IMG/VR virus record: IMGVR_UViG_3300018005_000022
Span: 1 to 44,699 of that record
Direction: 5' to 3' (one strand)
DNA: 44,699 nucleotides
From: a virus
This document shows positions 1 to 7,071 of the stretch, piece by piece. Positions within the stretch are counted from its first letter, which is position 1. Each line of letters starts with the position of its first letter. The position numbers and the translations under genes are program-made. A model generated the notes under the pieces. It did no database searches, was not told the origin of the DNA, and saw nothing but the letters and a program-made list of their open reading frames with translations.

Positions 1-273
1 GTTATAGCCGAAACGCCAGAAAAGTTAAAGAAAATGATTTGTGATTATCTTGACAACCCGGATGAAGCCGAAAAAAAGCTAAACAAAGAGTCTATTGTGT
101 TTGGCGGCAATCCACCTATCGGCGAGTGTGGTAATTCGGCACAAACAATAAGAGCAAGCGAACCATGCGAAAAAAGACGGCCGCCAGAAACTACTGTCAT
201 GGAATCCAATCCGAATTACAATCCAATAGAAGCCGATATAGCCATGCCAGCTTTAAGGGGAGCAAGATACTAA
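1..273 (+). pseudogene. Chimeric gene fragment at the window edge
   Basis: The frame is open from base 1 to a TAA at 271-273. The part before position 199 loosely resembles the C-terminus of a sugar-nucleotide epimerase such as UDP-GlcNAc 2-epimerase (a helical stretch, then a NP..G..NSAQTI-like end), but this is a weak resemblance. From 199 the frame enters a 61-bp exact copy of part of the internal virion gene that lies on the opposite strand at 19645-21093, then ends after five unrelated residues. This is not a normal gene. It may be a recombination remnant or an assembly/amplification chimera. Confidence 0.45.
199..259 (+). repeat. 61-bp copy of internal virion gene, inverted relative to its source
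   Basis: These bases are identical to the reverse complement of 20250-20310. The match starts exactly at an ATG and breaks at both ends. It encodes MESNPNYNPIEADIAMPALR, which is internal to the 482-residue virion protein. No base differs between the copies, so the duplication is recent or artificial. Confidence 0.9.
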
Positions 274-309
274 TACTGACTTAATGAAAGGAGGAGCGTA
301 GGGGTACAA

Positions 310-409
310 GGCAGGGGAGACGTGGGCTATAAAGTAGCAGCGATCCGTTAAGGTGAAGCTAGCATAAAACTTAACCGTCTGCAAAATGTAGAGCGACCTG
401 CCCCCTGCC
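310..409 (+). ncRNA. Candidate structured RNA, nested stems
   Basis: This gene-free stretch upstream of the first plus-strand gene can form three nested stems: GGCAGGGG (310-317) with CCCCTGCC (402-409), AGACG (318-322) with CGTCT (376-380), and GTTAAG (347-352) with CTTAAC (370-375). The region is GC-richer than its surroundings and lacks a good reading frame. Nothing identifies a known RNA family. It could be a small phage RNA, a leader of the early operon, or part of the foreign piece at the edge. Confidence 0.35.
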
Positions 410-426
410 GCCGATACGCAAATATT

Positions 427-627
427 ATGATTGAAAATATAAAAAAAGACAGATTACTTGTTTCAGCTTTGCCTGGTGGATTGCTTGATACCTGTATAAA
501 AGAAGCGGCGTTGTTATGTTTGCAGGAAGCAATACTTGTAGAATTGAAACATAATAACAGAAGTTATTATTGTAATCCCAAAGCAATTACAAACGATATT
601 GCGAATAAAAAAGAGGTAAATCCATGA
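427..627 (+). CDS. Hypothetical protein (66 aa)
   Basis: This is the first gene of the plus-strand cluster. It encodes a small protein with a helical leucine/alanine-rich middle, and I recognise no family. There is no clear Shine-Dalgarno before the ATG. Its TGA overlaps the ATG of the next gene (ATGA), which suggests translational coupling and supports it being real. Confidence 0.55.
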   Translation: MIENIKKDRLLVSALPGGLLDTCIKEAALLCLQEAILVELKHNNRSYYCNPKAITNDIANKKEVNP

Positions 628-806
628 CCATCGCATTGTATAAAGAGATTGACCGGCTGAAAGAGGTCAACGGGGAATTGGTTGAGGCGTTAAAACTAAC
701 ATTAGCTATTGTCGAAATACAGAACGGCAATTTATATGATGATATCAACGGGGTTCAGGAGATTGCCAGAACCGCATTATTAAAAGCAGGGGTGAAAAAT
801 GATTAA
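624..806 (+). CDS. Hypothetical protein (60 aa), short helical
   Basis: It starts in an ATGA overlap with the previous gene and overlaps the next gene by 8 bases. The product is predicted to be mainly helical and begins with a short heptad-like stretch (IDRLKEVNGELVEAL). Its C-terminus (ALLKAGVK) is nearly the same as that of the next protein (ALLKSGVK), and the bases there (AGGGGTGAA, also the ribosome-binding site of the following gene) recur. This suggests duplication of a gene-end/RBS unit. Function unknown. Confidence 0.6.
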   Translation: MTIALYKEIDRLKEVNGELVEALKLTLAIVEIQNGNLYDDINGVQEIARTALLKAGVKND

Positions 807-1158
807 CTTAAAAGAAAAATGGATTGCTATTCCGGGGTTAGTAAGACTCAATCCAAGTGATAAAAAAATATTTCGTGATGGATTGTGGAATATTCTTCCC
901 GAAGATGATGTTGAGCGTTTACCAATTTGCACAGTGGATTATGCAGATGACCATGATGAAGCCACAAGAAAAAGTGCTGAAGAAATCGCTCACCTGATTG
1001 CTGCCACACCTGAATTATTGGAAGCGTGTAAAGAAGCACTTAACGCACTCTTGGATTATGTTGACACATTAGAGAAACAGGGATGTATGATGAATTACGG
1101 AAGAAAAGTTATTGCTCAACTATATGCCGCACTATTAAAATCAGGGGTGAAGGTATGA
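799..1158 (+). CDS. Hypothetical phage protein (119 aa), IAATPELLEA motif
   Basis: An AGGGGTGAA ribosome-binding site sits just upstream. The stretch HLIAATPELLEACKEALNAL (about residues 65-84) is typical of small early phage proteins with an 'IAAAPELLEAL' helix, whose function is unknown. The C-terminus ALLKSGVKV echoes the preceding protein. It overlaps the following start by ATGA. Confidence 0.65.
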   Translation: MINLKEKWIAIPGLVRLNPSDKKIFRDGLWNILPEDDVERLPICTVDYADDHDEATRKSAEEIAHLIAATPELLEACKEALNALLDYVDTLEKQGCMMNYGRKVIAQLYAALLKSGVKV

Positions 1159-1424
1159 CCTTTGTAAATCGTAGACCGAGGGATTTACCAAGAAATAGGC
1201 GTGTTAATAGAAATTATCTTGTAGGAGTGTTAAAAATGTTTGATTTAGATTTATCGAAGTTGGCAGAATTTATGTTTGGGAAAGACCCATTGAAATATGC
1301 TTTCCAATTTGCTCAACAAATGCCGCATGGTCAGTTTCAATCACGCAAGCCAAATCAGCGTAGGATCAGGCAAGAGAAACGCCGGACTGTTTTCGCTAAC
1401 AGGCATATAGCAAGAGGATTTTAA
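1155..1424 (+). CDS. Hypothetical basic protein (89 aa)
   Basis: I chose the ATG at 1155 because it overlaps the previous stop (ATGA) and follows AGGGGTGAAGGT. A longer in-frame start at 1083 would run deep into the previous gene. The product is rich in Arg/Lys at both ends, suggesting nucleic-acid contact, but I see no known domain. Function unknown. Confidence 0.5.
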   Translation: MTFVNRRPRDLPRNRRVNRNYLVGVLKMFDLDLSKLAEFMFGKDPLKYAFQFAQQMPHGQFQSRKPNQRRIRQEKRRTVFANRHIARGF

Positions 1425-1426
1425 AC

Positions 1427-1615
1427 ATGAAGCTTTCACCTATATCCGAATACCGCAAGGACAGGCAGAAGCGTATTTTTACTAAGAGATTGTGGCGGAT
1501 AATCGCAGTAGGGATTGTGCTGTGGGCTTTGGTAGGCGTGGTGTTTACGCTGTGGCAGTTAAAGATAGACGCTGACCGAGCACGTGTAGCGTGGATTGAA
1601 TCAATAAATAGATAG
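1427..1615 (+). CDS. Small single-pass membrane protein (62 aa)
   Basis: The basic N-terminus (residues 1-22) is followed by a hydrophobic segment (about 25-45: IIAVGIVLWALVGVVFTLW) and a short polar tail. The positive-inside rule places the N-terminus in the cytoplasm. Its place among early genes argues against a role in lysis. Function unknown. Confidence 0.55.
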   Translation: MKLSPISEYRKDRQKRIFTKRLWRIIAVGIVLWALVGVVFTLWQLKIDADRARVAWIESINR

Positions 1616-1624
1616 GGGGAAGAA

Positions 1625-1696
1625 ATGAGTTGGATACCTTACAAGAAAAACCCTGACAAGAAATCGCCTAAGTATCGCCCGGCAAAGGAAGCGTGA
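1625..1696 (+). CDS. Micro-protein (23 aa), basic
   Basis: A purine-rich Shine-Dalgarno (AGGGGGAAGAA) sits directly before the ATG. The short frame (MSWIPYKKNPDKKSP...) ends in TGA just before the next ATG. It is Lys/Pro-rich with no recognisable domain. Position and RBS make translation plausible. Confidence 0.45.
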   Translation: MSWIPYKKNPDKKSPKYRPAKEA

Positions 1697-1697
1697 A

Positions 1698-1892
1698 ATG
1701 ATTCTAAAACATAAAGGCTACGAGATAGAAGTTGACAACATCGTACATGATGTAACGAAAACCTTTGTCCAGGACTATGATATTATAAATATCCACAATG
1801 ATATCGGAATTATTACAGCAGATTTAATTGATATATATATGGATATTGAGGATTTAATTTTAGCAGAGTTAAAGAAAGGAAATAATCCATGA
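1698..1892 (+). CDS. Hypothetical acidic protein (64 aa)
   Basis: The ATG lies one base after the previous stop. The protein is rich in Ile and Asp (for example ITADLIDIYMDIEDLI) with a short basic end. Such small acidic early proteins sometimes mimic DNA or inhibit host enzymes, but nothing here shows that. It overlaps the next gene by ATGA. Confidence 0.5.
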   Translation: MILKHKGYEIEVDNIVHDVTKTFVQDYDIINIHNDIGIITADLIDIYMDIEDLILAELKKGNNP

Positions 1893-2059
1893 AAAATGAA
1901 GAACTTGACAAAAAGATATTAATAGGATTTGCGGATACTATTGAAAAGGTAAGGTGTGTCGGTTTATTATCACATGATGCAATAATGATTCGCGTTGCCG
2001 CATTTAAAGGACTGATTAAAGTTACAAACAAAATTCTTAAAGATGTAGAAAAATTATAA
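1889..2059 (+). CDS. Hypothetical protein (56 aa)
   Basis: It starts in an ATGA overlap with the previous gene, with AAAGGAAA upstream as a weak ribosome-binding site. It is a small helical protein beginning MKNEELDKKILIGFADTIEK and ending in a lysine-rich tail. No family recognised. Confidence 0.5.
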   Translation: MKNEELDKKILIGFADTIEKVRCVGLLSHDAIMIRVAAFKGLIKVTNKILKDVEKL

Positions 2060-2087
2060 AGCAATAACAGCCGTGAAAGGAGAGAAC

Positions 2088-2369
2088 ATGGAAAAAGAGA
2101 TTTGGAAATACATATTAGAAGTGGAAAATAATTTTGTAATTGAAATGCCCAAAGGAGCAGATATTTTATCAGCCCAAGTGCAATTCGGAATACCGTGTAT
2201 ATGGGCATTAGTGAATCCCACCGCCGAAAAAGAAAAACGGTCATTTTTAATTGTGGGAACAGGTCATCAGATTCATTACGATATGGGTGTTAATTATAAA
2301 TACATCGGCACTTTTTTATTAATGCAAGAAGCGTTTGTAGCACATTTATTTGAAAATATAGGAATATAA
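2088..2369 (+). CDS. DUF7352-like small phage protein (93 aa)
   Basis: The ATG at 2088 follows a strong AAAGGAGAG, so I prefer it to the GTG at 2073. The pattern (IWKY..., VIEMPKGADILSAQVQFG, IWALVNP, a VGTGH motif near residue 63, then YIGT and a HLFE ending) matches my recollection of a small protein family frequent in phages and prophages (DUF7352). Biochemical function is unknown. Confidence 0.6.
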   Translation: MEKEIWKYILEVENNFVIEMPKGADILSAQVQFGIPCIWALVNPTAEKEKRSFLIVGTGHQIHYDMGVNYKYIGTFLLMQEAFVAHLFENIGI

Positions 2370-2398
2370 AATAACAGCCGTGGCTACGGTTGGAATAA

Positions 2399-2848
2399 AT
2401 GCTAGACCGAAACGAAAGGCTGAAAAAACTCGATGCCACGGCTACAAAGGCTATTATGAACTGGGACACGCAATATTTAGACCCTAATTTGAGTAATTAC
2501 GCAAGAGAGAAGATGGTGGAGGAATATCGGAATGAAAAGAAAAGTGAAGAGAAAAACGATGCACAAGACATTTTACAGGAAATAAAAAAGGAGATAAAAA
2601 TGCAAGAAGTTTACATGATTGAACGGAACTCTATCCCGTTTGGGACGGATTGGTTTTGCGCCGGAGAAAAACGCTGGACACAAGATCCAAATAAGGCAAT
2701 TCATTTCCCTTGTAAAGAGTCAGCAAGGGAAACCTTTCGTGCCATATTAAAAGATGACAGCATTTGTTTTCCATTTGACGAATTAAGTGCGGATGGAAGT
2801 TGGAAATATAGTTATGATGTAACAAGTCACGGATGGATAGAACCTTAA
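2399..2848 (+). CDS. Fused frame: helical phage protein plus inserted cassette protein (149 aa)
   Basis: Residues 1-67 form a charged helical protein. Residues 68-149 (starting MQEVYMIERN at 2600) look like a separate small protein with its own ribosome-binding site (AAGGAGA at 2588-2594). The join lies at the end of a 55-bp sequence that is repeated exactly after the stop. In the second copy the original frame would end ..IKKERK-stop, overlapping the next ATG. I infer that a 307-bp unit was inserted and happened to leave the frame open. The second part may be made as an independent 82-aa protein. Functions unknown. Confidence 0.55.
   Translation: MLDRNERLKKLDATATKAIMNWDTQYLDPNLSNYAREKMVEEYRNEKKSEEKNDAQDILQEIKKEIKMQEVYMIERNSIPFGTDWFCAGEKRWTQDPNKAIHFPCKESARETFRAILKDDSICFPFDELSADGSWKYSYDVTSHGWIEP
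2540..2594 (+). repeat. 55-bp direct repeat, left copy
   Basis: This is identical to 2847-2901. It includes the ribosome-binding site of the internal start at 2600. The spacing between copies is 307 bp. Confidence 0.92.
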
Positions 2849-2901
2849 AAGTGAAGAGAAAAACGATGCACAAGACATTTTACAGGAAATAAAAAAGGAG
2901 A
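2847..2901 (+). repeat. 55-bp direct repeat, right copy
   Basis: This is identical to 2540-2594. It supplies the ribosome-binding site of the nuclease gene at 2906. The pair bounds the likely inserted cassette. Confidence 0.92.
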
Positions 2902-2905
2902 GAAA

Positions 2906-3562
2906 ATGAGCAAGACAAAAACTCATCAAAGTTATAAAACCAAAAACGGTATTAAATGCGTTGGCGTAACAACTGTTTTATCTCTATTGAATAAGCCAGC
3001 ATTGCTATACTGGGCGTGGGATTTAGGGTGTAAAGGGATTGATTATAGAAAGTTTGCTGATGATAAAGCGGCGCAGGGAACCCTAGCACATGACATGATA
3101 CTCTGCCATTTATCCGGCACACAAGCCGATACTTCCGATTATTCCAAGAATCAGATTGACGCGGCAGAAAATTCTTTTCTTTCCTATCTTGAATGGGAAA
3201 AGGGGAAAGTCATTAAGCCGATCATGCTTGAAGCGCAAATGGTTCATGAAGAACTACACTATGGCGGCACATTCGATTTTTTTGGTGAGGTTGATGGTGT
3301 TCCTACCCTCATTGACTTTAAAACCGGAAAAGCAATTTACGAGGAAATGGCTATTCAACTGGCGGCGTATAGCAGATTATATGATGCCTATATTAATTAC
3401 GATAAAGTAATTGATAAGCATTTAATCCTCCGCATAGGGCGTGATGAATCAGAGGGGTTTGAAGTTAAAGAATACAGCCGAGAATATATAGAAACCTGTT
3501 GGGAGTTATTTAATCATCTATTACAAGTCTATTGGCTTAAAAATAAAATAAAGAAGAAATAA
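2906..3562 (+). CDS. PD-(D/E)XK phage exonuclease (218 aa)
   Basis: Key residues fit the RecB/Cas4-like nuclease core: His62 (GTLAH), Glu109, Asp124 (GGTFD), the signature Asp137-x-Lys139 (LIDFKTGK), and a QxxxY motif (Gln151, Tyr155). Phage members resect dsDNA ends 5'-3' to give a 3' single strand for annealing. The next two genes encode an annealing-type protein and a NinB-like protein, so this is a recombination/replication-repair module. The AAGGAG ribosome-binding site lies in the right copy of the 55-bp repeat. Confidence 0.85.
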   Translation: MSKTKTHQSYKTKNGIKCVGVTTVLSLLNKPALLYWAWDLGCKGIDYRKFADDKAAQGTLAHDMILCHLSGTQADTSDYSKNQIDAAENSFLSYLEWEKGKVIKPIMLEAQMVHEELHYGGTFDFFGEVDGVPTLIDFKTGKAIYEEMAIQLAAYSRLYDAYINYDKVIDKHLILRIGRDESEGFEVKEYSREYIETCWELFNHLLQVYWLKNKIKKK

Positions 3563-3563
3563 T

Positions 3564-4286
3564 ATGGATAAAAAACAGGGATTGGAATTATTAAGAGAAC
3601 CTTTTTTGCCTAATCAGATAAGTAAACTGCCCAAAGGAACAAAGGCGCAAAATGAATGCCCTGCCAATGAAAAGGTAAAATGTAATATTTGTGGCGGATT
3701 CCATCATCCCAAAGTAATACACCTTGATTATGTCGGCCATGCTGCCCTGACTGATAGATTACTTGATTGTGACCCTTTATGGAATTGGGAGCCTTTTGCG
3801 TTGGAAGAAGGCCTGCCAAAATTTGATGCTCAAGGCGGTTTGTGGGTTAAGTTAACAGTATGCGGACATTCAAGACCGGGATATGGAAATGCAGAAAAAT
3901 CACAATGGAAAACCGTAGGAGATAGAGAAAAAGAGGTTATTGGCGATGCCTTGAGAAATGCGGCTATGAGATTTGGGGCGGCATTGGATTTATGGCATAA
4001 AGGCGACCTCCATATAGATGAAGATGGAAAAACAACACCAGCGGCAACGTCAGAAGAAATATCGCCAAAAACTGAAGCGGTGCCGGATAAGCCGGAAGAA
4101 AAGGAATCTTGTATAACTGAAAAACAGGCAAAAAGATTGTTCGCTATTTCTATGGGGGCAGGGTGGTCAAATAACGAATTAAAAGCTTACCTTTCCCAAA
4201 AATACGGCGTGGAAAAGAGCAATCAGGTCAAAACAAGCGACTACGAAACGATTTGCAAGTATATTGAGGACAATAAGCGAATATGA
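3564..4286 (+). CDS. Rad52-like single-strand annealing protein (240 aa)
   Basis: The N-terminal two thirds show features of phage Rad52-superfamily annealing proteins: VGHAALTDRLLDCDPLWNWE (about residues 53-72), a glycine-bearing beta region, and a KEVIGDALRNAAMRFGAALD helix. There is a possible metal-binding CNIC..HH near residue 41. The C-terminal about 60 residues are a separate helical tail, as in many annealing proteins. It lies immediately after the exonuclease, which is its expected partner. The exact subfamily is uncertain. Confidence 0.75.
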   Translation: MDKKQGLELLREPFLPNQISKLPKGTKAQNECPANEKVKCNICGGFHHPKVIHLDYVGHAALTDRLLDCDPLWNWEPFALEEGLPKFDAQGGLWVKLTVCGHSRPGYGNAEKSQWKTVGDREKEVIGDALRNAAMRFGAALDLWHKGDLHIDEDGKTTPAATSEEISPKTEAVPDKPEEKESCITEKQAKRLFAISMGAGWSNNELKAYLSQKYGVEKSNQVKTSDYETICKYIEDNKRI

Positions 4287-4687
4287 CCCCTATTTTTACC
4301 GGACGAGTTAAATACGGTAAATTCGTACTAGATAATCCGAATAAGTACCTTGTCTGGTTATCAAAGCTCGAAGGACAGTATATTGAATTAGTAGTACGAA
4401 AGCAAAAGAGCCAGAGAAGCTTGAACCAGAACAATTATATGTGGGGGGTCGTCTATGAAATCCTGAGTCAGCATTTAGGATACACCACAGATGAAATACA
4501 CGAGATATGCAAGTTCAAATTCTTGCGAATCATTAAGGTACGCGGGGATGAAATAGGAGGCATGGAATACGTTCGCAGCACGACTAAGCTTAATACCTCT
4601 GAATTTGAGGAATATTTGGAAAAAATAAAAAGGTGGTCAGCGGAAGAACTGAATTGTTTTATACCCGACCCTAATGAGGTAGCATGA
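4283..4687 (+). CDS. NinB-like recombination protein (134 aa)
   Basis: The motif KSQRSLNQNNYMWGVVYEIL (about residues 43-62) followed by the ending ELNCFIPDPNE is the pattern of NinB-type phage proteins, which bind ssDNA and act in recombination. It is coupled by ATGA to the annealing protein upstream and to the zinc-finger micro-protein downstream. Length is close to the usual 130-150 aa. Confidence 0.65.
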   Translation: MTPIFTGRVKYGKFVLDNPNKYLVWLSKLEGQYIELVVRKQKSQRSLNQNNYMWGVVYEILSQHLGYTTDEIHEICKFKFLRIIKVRGDEIGGMEYVRSTTKLNTSEFEEYLEKIKRWSAEELNCFIPDPNEVA

Positions 4688-4827
4688 AGCATTTTTGGCA
4701 ATGTCCCCACTGCACATTTAACGTAACGATAGAAACAGATGATGATAAATATGCTGAATGGCAAATTGAAAAAATAAAGAAGAATCATAAATGTAAGGTG
4801 GTGAATCATGGACAAAATGAGCATTGA
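4684..4827 (+). CDS. Zinc-finger micro-protein (47 aa)
   Basis: The short frame has CPHC at residues 7-10 and an HKC near residues 35-37, a plausible single zinc site. It starts in an ATGA overlap with the NinB-like gene and overlaps the next start by 20 bases. Because it is linked to recombination genes, DNA binding is an attractive but unproven idea. Confidence 0.55.
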   Translation: MKHFWQCPHCTFNVTIETDDDKYAEWQIEKIKKNHKCKVVNHGQNEH

Positions 4828-5152
4828 GGAGTTGCTGTCGGATTATATTCTAAATTATGAAACTAAAAATTACAATAAAGGTTATGTGATTAAGCAAACT
4901 ATTCTTGCCCGCTATGCCGACAAGGATAAGCAGATTGCCGAGCTCACCGGCCGCCTGGAATCATCTGAGCAAATAAGAACTGCCGAGAAGAAAATACTGA
5001 TTGAGGAAATTGAGAAAAATAAAGTCCTCACCACTGAGAACGAACTCTACAAGACCGGCTATGCCTACACGAAAATGCAAGAGGAAGTTAAAGATTTACA
5101 AGCCGAGGTTGACCGCTTGAACAATTTACTTGCTTTAACAACAGGGAAGTAG
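4808..5152 (+). CDS. Coiled-coil protein (114 aa)
   Basis: The ATG follows AAGGTGGTGA. Residues 40-110 have continuous heptad-like hydrophobics (for example IAELTGRLESSEQI and VKDLQAEVDRLNNLL), predicting a long coiled coil. This is a common type of early phage protein. No specific function can be assigned. Confidence 0.6.
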   Translation: MDKMSIEELLSDYILNYETKNYNKGYVIKQTILARYADKDKQIAELTGRLESSEQIRTAEKKILIEEIEKNKVLTTENELYKTGYAYTKMQEEVKDLQAEVDRLNNLLALTTGK

Positions 5153-5159
5153 GAGGGAA

Positions 5160-5636
5160 ATGATAAAAGAAGTAAAACTAATCCTAGATGATTCAGTTAG
5201 AAATATTTGCTACAGACCGTATCCATTACATCCAAGGGGATGTCCTAATTACGGCAAGAAGAAAACATGTCCTCCACAAGTTCCTTTTATGAGAGACTTT
5301 ATTGATTTGACAAAACCAGTTTATGCGATTTGGAATGTTTTTGATTTTTATTCTCATGTCCAAAGAATGAAAAATTTACATCCTGATTGGTCACGGCGCC
5401 AGCTTGAATGTTGTTTATACTGGCAAGGGACGGCAAGGAAGAGATTGCAAGAGGAAATAATTTCTTTTAAATTGTCGTTATTAAATCACCCTTTTTCTGG
5501 CGCAATCGCAATAATAGCATGTCCGGAGGCAATGGGAGTGAATGTTACAGAAACCATGAAATCAATCGGAGAAATTCTTGAGTGGCCTCCGATTACTAAA
5601 ACTTATCAAGTAGCAATAGCAGGAGCAAAGCTATGA
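5160..5636 (+). CDS. DUF2284-like metal-binding protein (158 aa)
   Basis: Cysteines cluster near the N-terminus in RGCPNYGKKKTCPP (about residues 26-39), and a PEAMGVNVTETM motif lies near residue 122. Both recall DUF2284, a family of predicted metal or iron-sulphur binding proteins. Further cysteines (LECC near residue 83, ACPE near 120) could complete a site. It has a strong AGGAGGGAA ribosome-binding site. Its role in a phage is unknown. A 10-codon frame starts in its ATGA overlap (5633-5665) but is probably not a gene. Confidence 0.55.
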   Translation: MIKEVKLILDDSVRNICYRPYPLHPRGCPNYGKKKTCPPQVPFMRDFIDLTKPVYAIWNVFDFYSHVQRMKNLHPDWSRRQLECCLYWQGTARKRLQEEIISFKLSLLNHPFSGAIAIIACPEAMGVNVTETMKSIGEILEWPPITKTYQVAIAGAKL

Positions 5637-5714
5637 CTAACGCCGACAAGAAATGGAATTATTAAACGGAATGTCCCATTTTAAGGTAGAGTTAATATGC
5701 TCATGCATTGGCTA

Positions 5715-5743
5715 TTGACATTTTAAAAAAACAGCTTTACATT
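5715..5743 (+). promoter_or_regulatory. Sigma-70-type promoter
   Basis: TTGACA at 5715-5720, a 17-base spacer, then TACATT at 5738-5743. It lies in the 130-base gap before the gene at 5767, so it gives that gene its own transcript. Confidence 0.6.
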
Positions 5744-5766
5744 ATTATCCCGCACCGGAGGAGATC

Positions 5767-6009
5767 ATGGCTAAGTTAGAAAAAGAGTTTGAGTATTATT
5801 TATCGCATCAAGATGAATTTGTCAAAATATATAATGGTAAATACATCGTTATAAAAGATGATAAGGTACTTGGTGTTTATAATTCAGAATTTGAAGCAAT
5901 AACGGAGACAATAAAACAACATGAACTTGGGACTTTTTTAGTCCAAAAATGTGAAAAAGGAGATGAAGCATACTCACAACACTTCCATTCAAGGGTGAGT
6001 TTTGCGTAA
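5767..6009 (+). CDS. DUF5678-like protein (80 aa)
   Basis: The pattern EFEYYLSHQDEFVKIYNGKY, then VLGVYNSEFEA, LGTFLVQKC, and the end FHSRVSF is that of a small bacterial family (DUF5678-type), often encoded next to retropepsin-like aspartic proteases. No protease is visible here. It has a strong GGAGGAG ribosome-binding site and a good promoter 24 bases before the start. Because it is transcribed alone and closely resembles host proteins, it could be a recently acquired cargo gene (inference). Confidence 0.65.
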   Translation: MAKLEKEFEYYLSHQDEFVKIYNGKYIVIKDDKVLGVYNSEFEAITETIKQHELGTFLVQKCEKGDEAYSQHFHSRVSFA

Positions 6010-6030
6010 GGATATTCCTTTATCTTTTTC
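6008..6030. terminator. Weak hairpin between convergent genes
   Basis: AAGGA, a 3-base loop, then TCCTT, followed by a T-rich run on the plus strand. It lies exactly where the plus-strand early genes and the minus-strand late genes meet. The stem is only 5 bp, so this is tentative. Confidence 0.3.
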
Positions 6031-6033
6031 AAT

Positions 6034-6420
6034 TCAGTCTCCTGCTAGCACAATCAATCGGTCAATTTCAGCGGATACGCTTGCCTTGTAGCTATCAGTC
6101 ATAGGAAGTATAGTCGTGCTCACTGGCTGATCGGCGTCAAGTTCGCTCTGCAAAATAGTAGCTGCAACATTATACGGTGCAGGCAGACTCTTTGCGATTT
6201 GAGTGATAAGAGCGTCATAGGTCAGGCTTCCATTCAAGGCGCTTTTAACTTCATTCAATCCGGCGACAATCGGTGCTTTATAGCTTGGATTGTTGTTAAG
6301 CGCGAGAATGTATGCCGTGTTCGCCACTGCGGTCAATGTCGGCTTGACTTGTAACGGACAACCCGTTATACTGATTAAAACAAATGCTGCTAATACGATA
6401 AACAATACTACTTTTTTCAT
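6034..6420 (-). CDS. Lipoprotein of the lysis region (128 aa)
   Basis: The N-terminus is a lipoprotein signal: MKK, a hydrophobic stretch, and the lipobox ITG-Cys at Cys21. The mature part is alpha-helical and rich in Ala/Leu/Thr, with no proline-rich Rz1-type sequence. It is the last gene of the late operon, after the endolysin, so it might serve as an outer-membrane spanin component or act in superinfection exclusion. Neither is proven. It has an AAAGGAG ribosome-binding site. Confidence 0.65.
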   Translation of the reverse strand: MKKVVLFIVLAAFVLISITGCPLQVKPTLTAVANTAYILALNNNPSYKAPIVAGLNEVKSALNGSLTYDALITQIAKSLPAPYNVAATILQSELDADQPVSTTILPMTDSYKASVSAEIDRLIVLAGD

Positions 6421-6468
6421 TTTAATACTCCTTTCAATGTTTATTAACTGTTGTTTTGTGAAGCGAAA

Positions 6469-6996
6469 TTATTGACTTAACGGCAAAACATCTTCATAAA
6501 TTATGTTGAAATATTTACTCACACGCCACTCGTCAACAAGCTCCTGAGGTGTTAGTCCCCACCAATTTTTACCAGCAATCATTATAGCACCGGCATTGAT
6601 AAGAAACTTTTCCGCTAATTCAGAACATACAGTATCTTTTCCCAAGTGAATCCATCGAGCCAGACCGATTAAATGCAAGAACAGTCTTGAATAGGGGTAT
6701 GTCATTCCTAATTCACCCTTTACAGCATCCCATCCTTTTTGAAAATTATCAGGATTCATTCCCGTCCATCGAGCAATAATGACTTTATCCCCTTTGTATG
6801 CCTCGAAAAGATTTTGCTCCTCGATGTGCCAGACTGCTTCAAACGTACAGCCTTTCTCATTCATTATTATTCCGGCATGAGAATATTCGGCGCTTCCGCT
6901 TTCGTTTCTCAATGCTTCCATAAAGGTAATTGCTTTACCTAACGATTGAGGATTCTTTGTGGCGAACACATCGCCCTGTTGTAATTGAATATTCAT
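6469..6996 (-). CDS. NlpC/P60-superfamily (YiiX-like) hydrolase (175 aa)
   Basis: GDVF at residues 8-11, a conserved SHAGI with His40, and DTVCSE with Cys124 in a downstream helix give the His-before-Cys order of circularly permuted NlpC/P60 (YiiX/DUF830-like) enzymes, which cleave peptide or lipid-type amide/ester bonds. It lies directly downstream of the SleB-like endolysin and starts in an ATGA overlap with a 23-aa frame, so a supporting role in lysis is likely. The substrate is unknown. Confidence 0.65.
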   Translation of the reverse strand: MNIQLQQGDVFATKNPQSLGKAITFMEALRNESGSAEYSHAGIIMNEKGCTFEAVWHIEEQNLFEAYKGDKVIIARWTGMNPDNFQKGWDAVKGELGMTYPYSRLFLHLIGLARWIHLGKDTVCSELAEKFLINAGAIMIAGKNWWGLTPQELVDEWRVSKYFNIIYEDVLPLSQ

Positions 6997-7064
6997 AATG
7001 CACCTACCCAGTTGGTATCTTCATCAACTAACTCTGCATCCAGTTCTGTAAGAAATTGTGACAT
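6993..7064 (-). CDS. Micro-protein (23 aa) in the lysis operon
   Basis: ATG at 7064 after a good GAGGTGA ribosome-binding site; the frame reads MSQFLTELDAELVDEDTNWV plus three residues, and its stop overlaps the next ATG (ATGA). The sequence resembles the N-terminus of larger phage proteins that begin FLTPL..RLIDDG.W (DUF1353-like), so it may be a remnant kept for translational coupling. Acidic, no membrane segment. Confidence 0.5.
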   Translation of the reverse strand: MSQFLTELDAELVDEDTNWVGAL

Positions 7065-7071
7065 AATCACC

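Noticed and set aside
1-60. Terminal repeat proving a circular or redundant genome
   Set aside because: The first and last bases of the window show no match, so completeness cannot be claimed.
199-259. Template/variable repeat pair of a diversity-generating retroelement
   Set aside because: The copies are identical with no adenine-specific changes, no reverse transcriptase is present, and the matched protein is an internal virion protein, not a receptor-binding end.
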